A DNA stretch of 22,484 nt, from positions 1-22,484 of the forward strand of contig JAFSYO010000063.1 in NCBI GenBank assembly GCA_017449925.1, given 5' to 3'. Every line of letters begins with the position of its first letter. Within the stretch, counting starts at the first letter, position 1. A program made the translations under genes and the position numbers. Below are positions 14,648 through 22,066 of the stretch, piece after piece. The stretch comes from Stomatobaculum sp. (GTDB taxonomy: Bacteria > Bacillota_A > Clostridia > Lachnospirales > Lachnospiraceae). The notes under the pieces are model-generated. The model was given only the letters and a program-made list of their open reading frames with translations, ran no database searches and was not told the DNA's origin.

Positions 14648-15532
14648 GGTGCCGCTCAGGTCCACCTTGCACTCCCCGCCCCAGATCCCCACAGGAATCT
14701 TATCTTTAAAAGTGTAGATCGCGGGTATTTGCTCATGTTCAAAATCGTAGACCACTACCTGCCCGGTCCGGGGATCGATCATCCAGTACTCCCTGACGCC
14801 TGCATCAATGTATTTGGACATTTTCAGCGTCATGTCCTTCTTTCTGGTAGAAGGGGAGAGGATCTCCACAATGAAGTCTGGCGCTCCGAAGATCCCTTTG
14901 TAAGTGATCTTTGAGCGGTCGCAGACGATGATCACATCCGGCTGCACCATGGTCCTGTTGTTCCGGTCCAGCTGCACGTCCACAGGAGACATCATGGGAA
15001 GGCAAGGTCCTTTGCGGGAGTTGCGGAACAAAAGCAGCTGCGAGTAAATATCTCCCCCGATGATCTGATGTGGGGATGCAGGCGTCCCCATATCGTAGAA
15101 CACTCCGTTGATCAGCTCCACCCGCTGCTCCTCCGGAAGGGCATAGTAATCCTCCAGCGTATATTCCCCCTGACGGTCGTACTCATGCGTATTCGTTTCC
15201 GGGTTCGGAACATGGCGCCTTCTGTCCTCATACTGGTATGCCGCAGCCGCATCCCTTACCTCAGCCTTCGGCGCCCGGCGCTCTGCCGGGAAACTTGTCC
15301 CAGAAACCGGCTCCTGATATTCCCTTGAGAACACAGCCCCGGAAAGAGGCGCCTGATGTTCTCTCCTTCCGAGCACTCCCTCCAGCTTCAGGATCGTCTC
15401 CCGCCGCGGTCGTGAAGTGATCCCGCCGAACACTTTCTGGATCGTGCCGAGCGGCACCTTCGAAAGCTCCGACAGCTCCTGATACGAAAAACCAAGCTGG
15501 ATCCTCCGTTGTTTCAGTTCATCCAGTGTCAT
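14603..15532 (-). CDS. HTH-Uma2 fusion protein (PD-(D/E)XK-fold, DUF820)
   Basis: A 309-residue protein. Residues 1-55 form an XRE-like helix-turn-helix (LGFSYQELSELSKVPLGTIQKVFGG). A variable linker to about 120 is followed by a Uma2 domain: YTLEDYYALPEEQRVELING (124-143), VQPDV with D199, and PDFIVEILSPSTRKKD (218-233) with E223 and K231/K232. These residues are the pattern of a restriction-endonuclease-like active site and appear intact. Uma2 proteins are widespread, often in many copies, and their target is unknown. The ATG at 15532 is preferred for its GGGG ribosome site. An in-frame ATG at 15634 would add 34 residues including a KEAA repeat, but it abuts a TATAAT box and has no ribosome site. 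The gene has a well-formed promoter, and its 3' end is a tandem repeat. Confidence 0.82.
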   Translation of the reverse strand: MTLDELKQRRIQLGFSYQELSELSKVPLGTIQKVFGGITSRPRRETILKLEGVLGRREHQAPLSGAVFSREYQEPVSGTSFPAERRAPKAEVRDAAAAYQYEDRRRHVPNPETNTHEYDRQGEYTLEDYYALPEEQRVELINGVFYDMGTPASPHQIIGGDIYSQLLLFRNSRKGPCLPMMSPVDVQLDRNNRTMVQPDVIIVCDRSKITYKGIFGAPDFIVEILSPSTRKKDMTLKMSKYIDAGVREYWMIDPRTGQVVVYDFEHEQIPAIYTFKDKIPVGIWGGECKVDLSGTAELLDELFPAETVE

Positions 15533-15571
15533 TTTCCAGCCCCTTTCCTGATGGTCTATACCTGTTTCCCA

Positions 15572-15607
15572 GGCTGCTTCTTTGGCTGCTTCTTTGGCTG
15601 TTCCTTT
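15572..15607. repeat. Three 12-bp repeats upstream of the HTH-Uma2 start
   Basis: GGCTGCTTCTTT occurs twice in tandem (15572-15583, 15584-15595) and a variant GGCTGTTCCTTT follows (15596-15607). In the frame of the downstream gene it would read AKEAAKEAA, so it is either leader RNA or an N-terminal extension if the upstream ATG is used. Confidence 0.75.
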
Positions 15608-15656
15608 CCTGATCAAAGAACTGCCCTCATCCATATTATAGCCGATTTATATTCTT

Positions 15657-15684
15657 ATTATAATACTTTTATATCCGTTTTCAA
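15657..15684 (-). promoter_or_regulatory. Promoter of the HTH-Uma2 gene
   Basis: On the minus strand TTGAAA (15684-15679) and a perfect TATAAT (15662-15657) are 16 bases apart. A second TATAAT at 15640-15635 with a weak TTATAA at 17-base spacing may be an alternative. If the second is used, transcription starts inside the ORF extension and the start at 15532 is the only possible one. Confidence 0.65.
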
Positions 15685-15760
15685 TTCAAATCCTGTTTTC
15701 GGGATATGGCAAAGAATAGGTCTGTCGCACTGAAAAACTTACCCGTGGGCTTGACTCCCG

Positions 15761-15800
15761 TGACATATGAAAACCAACAAAAGAGAAATTTCGTATGTCG
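15761..15800 (+). repeat. 40-nt element, copy A
   Basis: Starts TGACATATGAA and ends TTCGTATGTCG. The ends form a 10-bp inverted repeat (with one T/G wobble on the plus strand) around about 19 variable bases. It has the same length and orientation as copies B and C. Only the ends are conserved among the copies. Confidence 0.75.
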
Positions 15801-15855
15801 GAGGTCAAAGAGAAAGGGGGTATCAAGGAAGGTATTCAGCTTTGAAACAATGTCA

Positions 15856-15895
15856 TGACATATACAATCAGGAAATAATCCCGCTTCGTATGTCA
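15856..15895 (+). repeat. 40-nt element, copy B
   Basis: Starts TGACATATACA and ends TTCGTATGTCA, total 40 bases. The left arm is less complete than in A and C (7 bp TGACATA/TATGTCA). Its left edge is overlapped by a perfect 10-bp palindrome TGTCATGACA (15851-15860). Confidence 0.75.
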
Positions 15896-15940
15896 GGGCT
15901 CGGGAAGGTGGGCCTGCCACAATGAAAAATCAGATGGCTG

Positions 15941-15980
15941 TGACATATGAACTGGTCATAATTTCGCGTTTCGTATGTCA
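15941..15980 (+). repeat. 40-nt element, copy C
   Basis: Starts TGACATATGAA and ends TTCGTATGTCA, the most complete copy (11-bp arms with one wobble). Bases after the right end (GGG) match copy B. The start-to-start distances are 95 (A-B) and 85 (B-C) bases. Confidence 0.75.
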
Positions 15981-16001
15981 GGGAAAAAGAATTTCAGCAA
16001 A

Positions 16002-16022
16002 ATATACCCCCCGGGGGTATAT
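16002..16022. promoter_or_regulatory. 21-bp perfect palindrome, CsoR/CstR-like operator without an adjacent gene
   Basis: ATATACCCCC and GGGGGTATAT flank a single central C. A C-tract/G-tract dyad bordered by ATAC and GTAT is the known operator type of the CsoR/CstR/FrmR repressor family (copper, persulfide or formaldehyde sensing). No such repressor or copper/sulfur gene is in the window and no gene starts nearby, so it is an orphan site or a relic. Confidence 0.45.
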
Positions 16023-16086
16023 AACAAGTAATACGCCAAAACGAATCATGAAAAAGAGCAAGGCGACAAAACAAGGCACAAATAAT

Positions 16087-16108
16087 AGGGCTGTCATGCG
16101 ACAGCCCT
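16087..16108. terminator. Hairpin downstream of the trp-ABC operon
   Basis: A perfect 9-bp stem AGGGCTGTC/GACAGCCCT with a 4-base loop. On the minus strand the tail is ATTATTTGTG, a weak T tract. It lies about 95 bases after the stop of the ABC ATPase gene and is the only terminator candidate for that operon. The rest of the gene-free stretch 15685-16203 holds the 40-nt elements and the palindrome listed above. Confidence 0.5.
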
Positions 16109-16203
16109 CATGCTTTTCATAATTCGAAGAAAGCACCCGCCAGCATCAAGGAGACCACCGGCCCCGCGGCATCACAAAATCTTTTGCCCGCCGTGCCCGT
16201 CAC

Positions 16204-16989
16204 TTACACAATGGCGGACCGCCGGTGGGCCTGGCGGTAGAAGAGCTCCGCCAGTTTCCCGGGAGTCATCTGCTGCCGCGCTTCGCCGGAAAGGTCCATG
16301 GCGATCTTCCCGTTGTCGAGAAGAATCGTGCGGGTGCCGCAGGCGAGCGCATAATCCATGTTGTGGGTAACCATCAGGGTCGTGATCTTTTTTTCTTCCA
16401 CGATCTTCTTCGTCAGTGCCATGACCTTATCCGCGGCGCCGGGGTCCAGCGCCGCCGTGTGCTCGTCCAGGAGCAGAAGCTCCGGCTCCGCGATGGTCGC
16501 CATGATCAGGGATGCCGCCTGCCGCTGCCCTCCGGAGAGAAGGCCCATTTTTGTCTTCATTCTGTCCTCCAGCCCCATCCCGAGGCGGGACAGGGTTTCG
16601 CGGAAAAAGGCGCTGTCCCGCCGGTTCAGCGCGAAAAAGGACGGAGAGGCTTTTCTTGTGTAGGCAAGGGCCAGGTTCTCCTCCAGCGTCAGGTTCGGGG
16701 CGGTCCCGCGGAGCGGATTCTGGAAGAGGCAGCCGATGTCGTAGGCCCGCCGGTAATCTTTCAGCCTGGTGATATCCCTGCCGCCAAGCAGCACTCTTCC
16801 TTCATCCGGGAACATGCTTCCGAGGATGATGTTGAACATGGTGGACTTGCCGGATCCGTTGGAGCCAAGGACCGTGACGAACTCTCCTGCCGGGACCGTC
16901 AGATCCAGGTGATCCAGCGCGATTTTCTCATTCACTGTGCCAGGTTCGAAAACGCGGACAATGTTTTCCAGCACAAGCGCACTGCTCAT
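16204..16989 (-). CDS. ABC transporter ATP-binding protein (TrpXYZ-like)
   Basis: A 261-residue ATPase with Walker A GSNGSGKST (42-50), Q-loop LFQNP (88-92), signature LSGGQ (151-155), Walker B LLLLDE (171-176) and switch His209 in VTHNMDYA. All catalytic parts are present. It would power the permease and binding protein encoded just upstream. Its ATG overlaps the permease stop by four bases. The three genes resemble the ABC_sub_bind/BPD_transp_2 uptake systems. Some members, linked to trp genes in Firmicutes, have been predicted as tryptophan transporters (TrpXYZ). The location at the end of a trpF-trpB-trpA transcript favours tryptophan or a close relative as substrate. Other substrates of this family cannot be excluded. 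Confidence 0.88.
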   Translation of the reverse strand: MSSALVLENIVRVFEPGTVNEKIALDHLDLTVPAGEFVTVLGSNGSGKSTMFNIILGSMFPDEGRVLLGGRDITRLKDYRRAYDIGCLFQNPLRGTAPNLTLEENLALAYTRKASPSFFALNRRDSAFFRETLSRLGMGLEDRMKTKMGLLSGGQRQAASLIMATIAEPELLLLDEHTAALDPGAADKVMALTKKIVEEKKITTLMVTHNMDYALACGTRTILLDNGKIAMDLSGEARQQMTPGKLAELFYRQAHRRSAIV

Positions 16990-17933
16990 TTCCGCTCACC
17001 TCCCCTCTGAACCGCCGCCTTCTTTCCTGCGGCGGTGAGCCGCGGCACCGCGAGGGATGCGATGACTATGATCACCGACAGGAGCTTAACGGAATAGCTG
17101 GGCAGGTCGATCTTATAGGCCGCCTGGATCATCAGCCGGTAGATCAGGGAACCTGCCACCACCCAGAGGATCTGCTTTGTGACGGACTGCTTGCCGAACA
17201 GGGTCGTGCCGATGACCACGGAGGCGAGACCCATGACCATCATCCCCGTGCCGCAGTTCAGGTCGGCGTACTGCTGATACTGGCAGAGCAGCGCCCCCGA
17301 AAATCCCACCAGGGCGTTGGAAAGCATCATTCCGCCGATCCGCGCGGCATCCGCGTTGATGGAGGAGGATCGCACCATTTCCTCATTGTCTCCTGTGGCG
17401 ATGATGGCCATTCCCCGCCTGGTCCGGAAAAAGATGATCAGGATGGCTGCGGTCACTGCCACGAGGATGCCCGTCAGGACACAGGCGGAAGCTGAGGAAT
17501 CCAGCCCCTGGCCGAAGGATGTCTGGAACAGCTTGTAAACTGTTTTGACGGGGGCAGGAACCTCCACGCCCACAGCATTGACCTCCATCCTCTGGAGGTA
17601 GCGGTTGGACTGGCCGCCGAGGATCGCGTAGTTCACGGTGTAGAGTCCCGTCATGGTCAGGATCCCGGAAAGGATGGCTTCGATCTTCAGTTTCGTCTGG
17701 AGCAGTCCGGTGCACGCTCCTGCCAGGGCTCCCGCCAGGATCCCTGTGAACAGCGCGGCACCCGGATGTCCGAGGATGGCGGTCTGGGCGCAAACCGTCA
17801 TTCCGAACACAAAACTTCCCTCCACAGAGAGATCCGGCGTCTTCAGGATCCCGAAGGAGAGAAAAACGCCCAGCGCCATAGGCGCGTAAATAAAGCCCTG
17901 CCCGAAGGCTGATATCAGCATGTCCGCAATCAT
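16986..17933 (-). CDS. ABC transporter permease (TrpXYZ-like)
   Basis: A 315-residue, strongly hydrophobic protein with roughly eight to nine membrane segments, of the LivH/BPD_transp_2 type. The N-terminal segment GILKTPDLSVEGSFVFG, with PDLSVEGSF after the first helix, is characteristic of permeases that work with ABC_sub_bind proteins. The C-terminus ends in a basic tail (KKAAVQRGGERK). An AGGAG site precedes the ATG, 13 bases after the stop of the binding-protein gene. It couples to the ATPase gene by an ATGA overlap. It forms the membrane channel of the predicted tryptophan-linked importer. Confidence 0.88.
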   Translation of the reverse strand: MIADMLISAFGQGFIYAPMALGVFLSFGILKTPDLSVEGSFVFGMTVCAQTAILGHPGAALFTGILAGALAGACTGLLQTKLKIEAILSGILTMTGLYTVNYAILGGQSNRYLQRMEVNAVGVEVPAPVKTVYKLFQTSFGQGLDSSASACVLTGILVAVTAAILIIFFRTRRGMAIIATGDNEEMVRSSSINADAARIGGMMLSNALVGFSGALLCQYQQYADLNCGTGMMVMGLASVVIGTTLFGKQSVTKQILWVVAGSLIYRLMIQAAYKIDLPSYSVKLLSVIIVIASLAVPRLTAAGKKAAVQRGGERK

Positions 17934-17946
17934 AACTTACTCCTGG

Positions 17947-19050
17947 TTACTGATTAAAATGGCTTGTCCCGTCCTCTTCCACAAGGACCTCGAATCCTTC
18001 ATAGGCGGATACCGGATAATCGCCGCCGAAGTCCTTCACGGCCTTCATGTTCACGAATTTCGCGTACTCCGCGAGAGTCTCATAAGGAATGTCCTTCGGC
18101 TCTTCGCCGGCTTTGATGCGCTTTACGATCTCCGCCACCTGCTCTCCCAGCTGCACGTAGTTCACGCCCACGGTCGCAAAGCCGCCGTCCGCTACCATGG
18201 AATCCGCACCGCAGTAAATGGGGATCTGCTTCGGATACGCGGCTGATGTGTAGGTCGCCATGGCGCTGGCAATGGTATTGTCGTTGCCGGTGTAAAGGGC
18301 CTCGATGCCCTTGCCGAGCAGGGATTCCACCGCGGTCTGCAGTTCGGAGACATTGGAGATCGATGTTTCCTCATAGGGGATGCTGTTCTCGTCGCAGTAT
18401 TTCTTCGCGGCGTTGATGGTGGAGACGGAGTTAGTCTCGCTGGAGGTATAGACAAAGCCGATCTTTCCGCATTCCGGCTGGAAGTTGAAGATCAGCTTCA
18501 CGATCTCGGCCGCAGGGATGTTGTTGGAGACGCCGGTGATCATCTCGCTGCCTTCTCCTGTGAGGCCCGCCGCCACAGGATCCGAGACCGCCGCGAAGAC
18601 GATGGGCGTCTTCTCCCCGTCGTAGACCGCCTTTGCTGACTGCGCGGTGGATGTGGCGATGGGGACGATGATGTCGGTCTTTTCGCTTTTCAGGTTCGAA
18701 AGGATGGATGTCAGCGCAGCTGTGTCGCCGTTGGCGTTCTGCGTCACGATCTCAATATCGGGATCATCTTCCAGATTTTTGATGATGGTATCCCGGATCT
18801 GGTCCAGCGAGGTGTGGGTCATGGGCTGGACGATCGCTACCTTGACTTTTTTCCCGGAGGATGCCGCCGGCGCTGCCGTTTCTCCGGAAGCCGCCTGCGT
18901 TCCTGCTGCCCCGGAGCCCGCAGCCTCTGCCGCCGCAGTGCTCTGCGCCGCCGCTCCTTGGGAAGAAGCCTGTCCGCTTCCGCCGCATCCTGCAAGCATG
19001 CTCAGTGCCAGTGCCATGGAAATCACAATGCCGATCCCTCTTCTTTTCAT
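17947..19050 (-). CDS. ABC transporter substrate-binding lipoprotein (ABC_sub_bind family)
   Basis: A 367-residue binding protein. A signal peptide ends in the lipobox LAGC with the lipidated cysteine at residue 22. Residues 23-67 are a low-complexity linker of Ala, Gly and Ser. The mature domain begins KKVKVAIVQPMTHTSLDQIRD and continues with IVPIATSTAQSAKA, PIVFAAVSDPVAAGL and ALYTGNDNTIASA. This is the pattern of the ABC_sub_bind family (periplasmic-binding fold, two lobes), whose known relatives bind aromatic amino acids. It would capture the substrate at the outer face of the membrane. A strong AAGGAGGAG ribosome site precedes the ATG, which overlaps the dehydrogenase stop by four bases. 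Confidence 0.88.
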   Translation of the reverse strand: MKRRGIGIVISMALALSMLAGCGGSGQASSQGAAAQSTAAAEAAGSGAAGTQAASGETAAPAASSGKKVKVAIVQPMTHTSLDQIRDTIIKNLEDDPDIEIVTQNANGDTAALTSILSNLKSEKTDIIVPIATSTAQSAKAVYDGEKTPIVFAAVSDPVAAGLTGEGSEMITGVSNNIPAAEIVKLIFNFQPECGKIGFVYTSSETNSVSTINAAKKYCDENSIPYEETSISNVSELQTAVESLLGKGIEALYTGNDNTIASAMATYTSAAYPKQIPIYCGADSMVADGGFATVGVNYVQLGEQVAEIVKRIKAGEEPKDIPYETLAEYAKFVNMKAVKDFGGDYPVSAYEGFEVLVEEDGTSHFNQ

Positions 19051-19991
19051 TTTTCTCCTCCTTTTTCTGCCGCAAGTGCGATATGTTCCCGGATGATCTC
19101 GCAGGAGTGATGCAGCTGTTCCTTTTCTTTTTCCGAGAGCGGAAGTTCGATGATCTTCTCGATGCCTCCGGCCCCGATCCTGCAGGGTACTCCGCAGTGG
19201 ACTTCACTTTCGCCGTACTCGCCCTGCAGCAGCACCGACGCCGGAAGGATCCGCTTCTCATCCAGGAAAATACATCTCACCAGGTCCGCCGCAGCGGAGC
19301 CGATCCCGAATTCCGTGGACTTTTTCCCTTCAATAATGATCATCCCGCTCTGTCTTGTATCCTCAAGAAGCTCTTCTTCGGAAAGGCCGAATTCCCTGAA
19401 TCCCAGTCCGCCGATCCGGATCGAAGAAAAGGGGATCATGGAGGAGTCTCCGTGTTCCCCCAGGCTGTACGCCTGGACCGACTTTCTTCCGACTCCGGCC
19501 CTTCTGCTGATTGCCCGGACAAGGCGCGCGGTGTCCAGAAGAGTTCCTGTTCCGAAGGCGCGCTCCCTCGGGAGTCCCAGGCCTTTCCTCATGTAGTCCG
19601 CGATGACATCGCAGGGATTCGTGATGGAGACGAAGATCCCCGGGATCCCGAAAGGTTTCAGGTCACGGATCAGTTCCTCCGCCATCTCCGCGGACCTCCC
19701 GAGAAGATCCAGCCTGGTCTGCCCCGGTTTTCTTCCTTCCCCGATGGCGTTGATGACCACCGCCGCGTCCGAAACGTCGCTGTACTCTCCCGCCCGGACC
19801 ACGGTCTCCGTCCCCGCAAAGCCGATGCTGTCATCCACGTCCAGTGCCTGGGAGACCGCCTTGTCCTTGTCTATATCCACCAGGACGATCTCGCTGCACA
19901 GTCCCTCCTGGGCCAGGGCGTATGCCGCGTGGGATCCCACATGGCCCGCTCCCAGGATCACGACCTTTCTGCTGCGCATACTGTTATACAT
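19047..19991 (-). CDS. L-lactate/malate dehydrogenase-family 2-hydroxyacid dehydrogenase in the trp operon
   Basis: A 314-residue NAD-dependent dehydrogenase. It has the nucleotide fold GAGHVGS (14-20) with acidic VDID (38-41), favouring NAD over NADP. The catalytic set is Asp153 and Arg156 (TLLDTAR) and His180 (GEHGDS). The mobile loop reads RKPGQTRLDLL (87-97). Compared with classical L-lactate dehydrogenase (QKPGETRLDL), the substrate-selecting Gln102 is Arg87 here and Glu107 is Gln91. In Bacillus LDH, Gln102Arg is the known change that switches preference to oxaloacetate. The scaffold is otherwise LDH-like. The gene is 63 bases downstream of trpA and coupled to the ABC lipoprotein gene. 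Candidate substrates are oxaloacetate, pyruvate, or an aromatic 2-oxoacid such as indole-3-pyruvate. Starts at 19991 or 19979 are both possible; GGAAGG favours 19991. Confidence 0.85.
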   Translation of the reverse strand: MYNSMRSRKVVILGAGHVGSHAAYALAQEGLCSEIVLVDIDKDKAVSQALDVDDSIGFAGTETVVRAGEYSDVSDAAVVINAIGEGRKPGQTRLDLLGRSAEMAEELIRDLKPFGIPGIFVSITNPCDVIADYMRKGLGLPRERAFGTGTLLDTARLVRAISRRAGVGRKSVQAYSLGEHGDSSMIPFSSIRIGGLGFREFGLSEEELLEDTRQSGMIIIEGKKSTEFGIGSAAADLVRCIFLDEKRILPASVLLQGEYGESEVHCGVPCRIGAGGIEKIIELPLSEKEKEQLHHSCEIIREHIALAAEKGGEK

Positions 19992-20054
19992 TCTGCCTTA
20001 CCTTCCTTTTCCACAGCCGTTCCTGCTGTATTCCCGGTATTTTCCGTTTTTCTG

Positions 20055-20882
20055 TCAGCCCCCGTAATTCTTCACTCCGGCCTTCATTTCTTTCACATAT
20101 TTCCCGACCTCCGGGGGCGCGTCCTTTCCGTACTTCGCAAGGAGCTTCACGATGGCGGAGCCCACAATGGCGCCGTCAGAGACCGCTGCCATCTTTCCCG
20201 CCTGCTCCGGGGTCGAAATGCCGAATCCGATCGCGCAGGGGATGTCCGTGCTCTCCCGGACCGTCTTCACGATGGAATTTAAATCCGTCGTGATCTCGCT
20301 CCTGACACCCGTCACCCCGAGGCTGGAGACGATGTACAGGAACCCCTCCGCCTCCTTCGCGATCATCGCGATGCGGTCCTCCGAGGTCGGCGCGATGAGG
20401 GAGATGAGGTCCACGCCGTACTTCCTGCACACCGGCAGGAACTCCTCCTTCTCCTCAAAGGGCAGGTCGGGGAGGATGATGCCGTCAATGCCGATTTCAC
20501 GACAGGCGGAGATGAATTTCTCAGCGCCGTAGGAATAGACCACATTGGCGTAAGTCATGAACACCATGGGGACCGTCACCGGCTCTGCGCCTGCCTCACC
20601 GCAGTTTTCCGCGCCGCCGGCGTTTCTTCCCCGCAGCTCCTTTACCATCTCAAAGATCTTGTCCGTCGTCACGCCGCCGGAGAGGGCCCGCACATTGGCC
20701 TCCTGGATCACCGGCCCCTCCGCCGTGGGATCCGAAAAGGGAATGCCCAGCTCCACCAGGTCCGCGCCGTTCCGGACCATCTCCCGCACCGCCGCTGCCG
20801 TGGTGGCGAGGTCCGGGTCGCCGCAGGTGATGAAGGGAATAAACGCTTTGCCGTTTTCAAACGCTTTGCGGATATTACTCAT
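20055..20882 (-). CDS. trpA: Tryptophan synthase alpha chain
   Basis: A 275-residue TIM-barrel protein that cleaves indole-3-glycerol phosphate to indole and glyceraldehyde 3-phosphate; indole passes to the beta chain. The family signature [19 protein letters not shown] lies at 42-60 with the catalytic Glu44 and Asp51 (equivalent to E49 and D60 by motif). Further marks are the G-D-P start region (FITCGDPDL) and the phosphate-binding GFGIST near the C-terminal third. Its start overlaps the trpB stop by eight bases, so the two chains are translationally coupled. Length is normal (about 265-270). Confidence 0.97.
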   Translation of the reverse strand: MSNIRKAFENGKAFIPFITCGDPDLATTAAAVREMVRNGADLVELGIPFSDPTAEGPVIQEANVRALSGGVTTDKIFEMVKELRGRNAGGAENCGEAGAEPVTVPMVFMTYANVVYSYGAEKFISACREIGIDGIILPDLPFEEKEEFLPVCRKYGVDLISLIAPTSEDRIAMIAKEAEGFLYIVSSLGVTGVRSEITTDLNSIVKTVRESTDIPCAIGFGISTPEQAGKMAAVSDGAIVGSAIVKLLAKYGKDAPPEVGKYVKEMKAGVKNYGG

Positions 20883-22065
20883 GGATGTCCTCCCCTCTGT
20901 AGCGGGCGATGGCCGCGCAGTCCTTGTCGCCTCTTCCTGAAATAGTGATCACGATGCTCCTGTCTTTTTTCATGGAGGGGGCGATCTTCATGGCGTAGGA
21001 CACGGCGTGGGCGGATTCTATGGCGGGGATGATGCCCTCGGTCCTGGCCAGGTACTCAAAGGCCTGCACCGCCTCTTCGTCCGTCACCGGCACATATTCC
21101 GCGCGGCCCGTGTCGTGCAGGTACGCGTGCTCCGGCCCGATGCCCGGGTAGTCCAGCCCGGCGGAGATCGAGTAGACCGGAGCGATCTGCCCGTATTCGT
21201 CCTGGCAGAAGTAGGACTTCATGCCGTGGAAGATGCCCAGCCGCCCGGTGGCGATGGTCGCCGCGGTCTCAAAGCTGTCCACGCCCCGGCCCGCCGCCTC
21301 GCAGCCGATCAGCCGGACTTCCTTGTCCTCGATAAAGTGATAGAAGCTTCCGATGGCGTTGGAGCCGCCGCCCACACAGGCGATTACCGCGTCCGGGAGC
21401 CTGCCCTCTTTTTCCATCATCTGCTCTTTGATCTCCCTGGAGATCACCGCCTGGAAATCCCGGACGATGGTCGGGAAGGGATGCGGTCCCATGACAGAGC
21501 CCAGGCAGTAATGGGTGTCGGCGATCCGGGAGGTCCACTCCCGCATGGCTTCGGACACTGCGTCCTTCAGTGTGCCCGTGCCGCTCTTCACCGGGATCAC
21601 TTCCGCCCCGAGAAGACGCATACGGTACACGTTCAGGGCCTGGCGGATCGTGTCCTCTTTTTCCATGAAGACCACGCACTCCATGCCGAAGAGCGCCGCC
21701 GCCGTGGCTGTCGCCACGCCGTGCTGCCCTGCGCCGGTCTCCGCGATCAGACGGGTCTTCCCCATCTTTTTCGCGAGAAGCGCCTGCCCCAGGACGTTGT
21801 TGATTTTGTGGGCGCCTGTATGATTCAGATCTTCCCTTTTCAGGTAGATCTTCGCGCCGCCGAGGTCCTCCGTCATCTTCTTCGCGTAATAAAGCCTGGA
21901 AGGCCGTCCCGCGTACTCATTAAAAAGCTCCGAGAGCTCCCGGTTGAACTCCGGGTCGTTCTTGAAGTGATCGTAGGCCGCCTCCAGCTCGATCACCGCG
22001 TTCATCAGTGTCTCCGGGATATACTGTCCGCCGTGGATCCCGAACCGTCCTCTTGGATTCGTCAT
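20875..22065 (-). CDS. trpB: Tryptophan synthase beta chain
   Basis: A 396-residue PLP enzyme that joins indole and L-serine to L-tryptophan. PLP-binding Lys87 is in GAHKINN, catalytic Glu109 in ETGAGQHG, and the phosphate cradle is GGGSNAIG. All match TrpB1, and the length is normal. The ATG at 22065 is chosen because it gives the canonical start [18 protein letters not shown] and lies behind AAAGGAG; the open frame to 22125 would overlap the trpF coding end. The start is one base from the trpF stop, so the genes are tightly coupled. Confidence 0.97.
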   Translation of the reverse strand: MTNPRGRFGIHGGQYIPETLMNAVIELEAAYDHFKNDPEFNRELSELFNEYAGRPSRLYYAKKMTEDLGGAKIYLKREDLNHTGAHKINNVLGQALLAKKMGKTRLIAETGAGQHGVATATAAALFGMECVVFMEKEDTIRQALNVYRMRLLGAEVIPVKSGTGTLKDAVSEAMREWTSRIADTHYCLGSVMGPHPFPTIVRDFQAVISREIKEQMMEKEGRLPDAVIACVGGGSNAIGSFYHFIEDKEVRLIGCEAAGRGVDSFETAATIATGRLGIFHGMKSYFCQDEYGQIAPVYSISAGLDYPGIGPEHAYLHDTGRAEYVPVTDEEAVQAFEYLARTEGIIPAIESAHAVSYAMKIAPSMKKDRSIVITISGRGDKDCAAIARYRGEDIHE

Positions 22066-22066
22066 T

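Noticed and set aside
15761..15980. CRISPR array
   Set aside because: The repeated units share only their ends, the cores differ, there are just three units with unequal spacers, and no cas genes are present.
15922..16122. A 66-codon plus-strand open frame rich in Lys and Arg
   Set aside because: It runs through the 40-nt element, the palindrome and the terminator hairpin, has no convincing ribosome site, and shows no protein-like pattern.
18850..18985. Frameshift or foreign insert in the ABC lipoprotein gene
   Set aside because: The Ala/Gly/Ser-rich segment is in frame and is a normal flexible linker after the lipidated cysteine.
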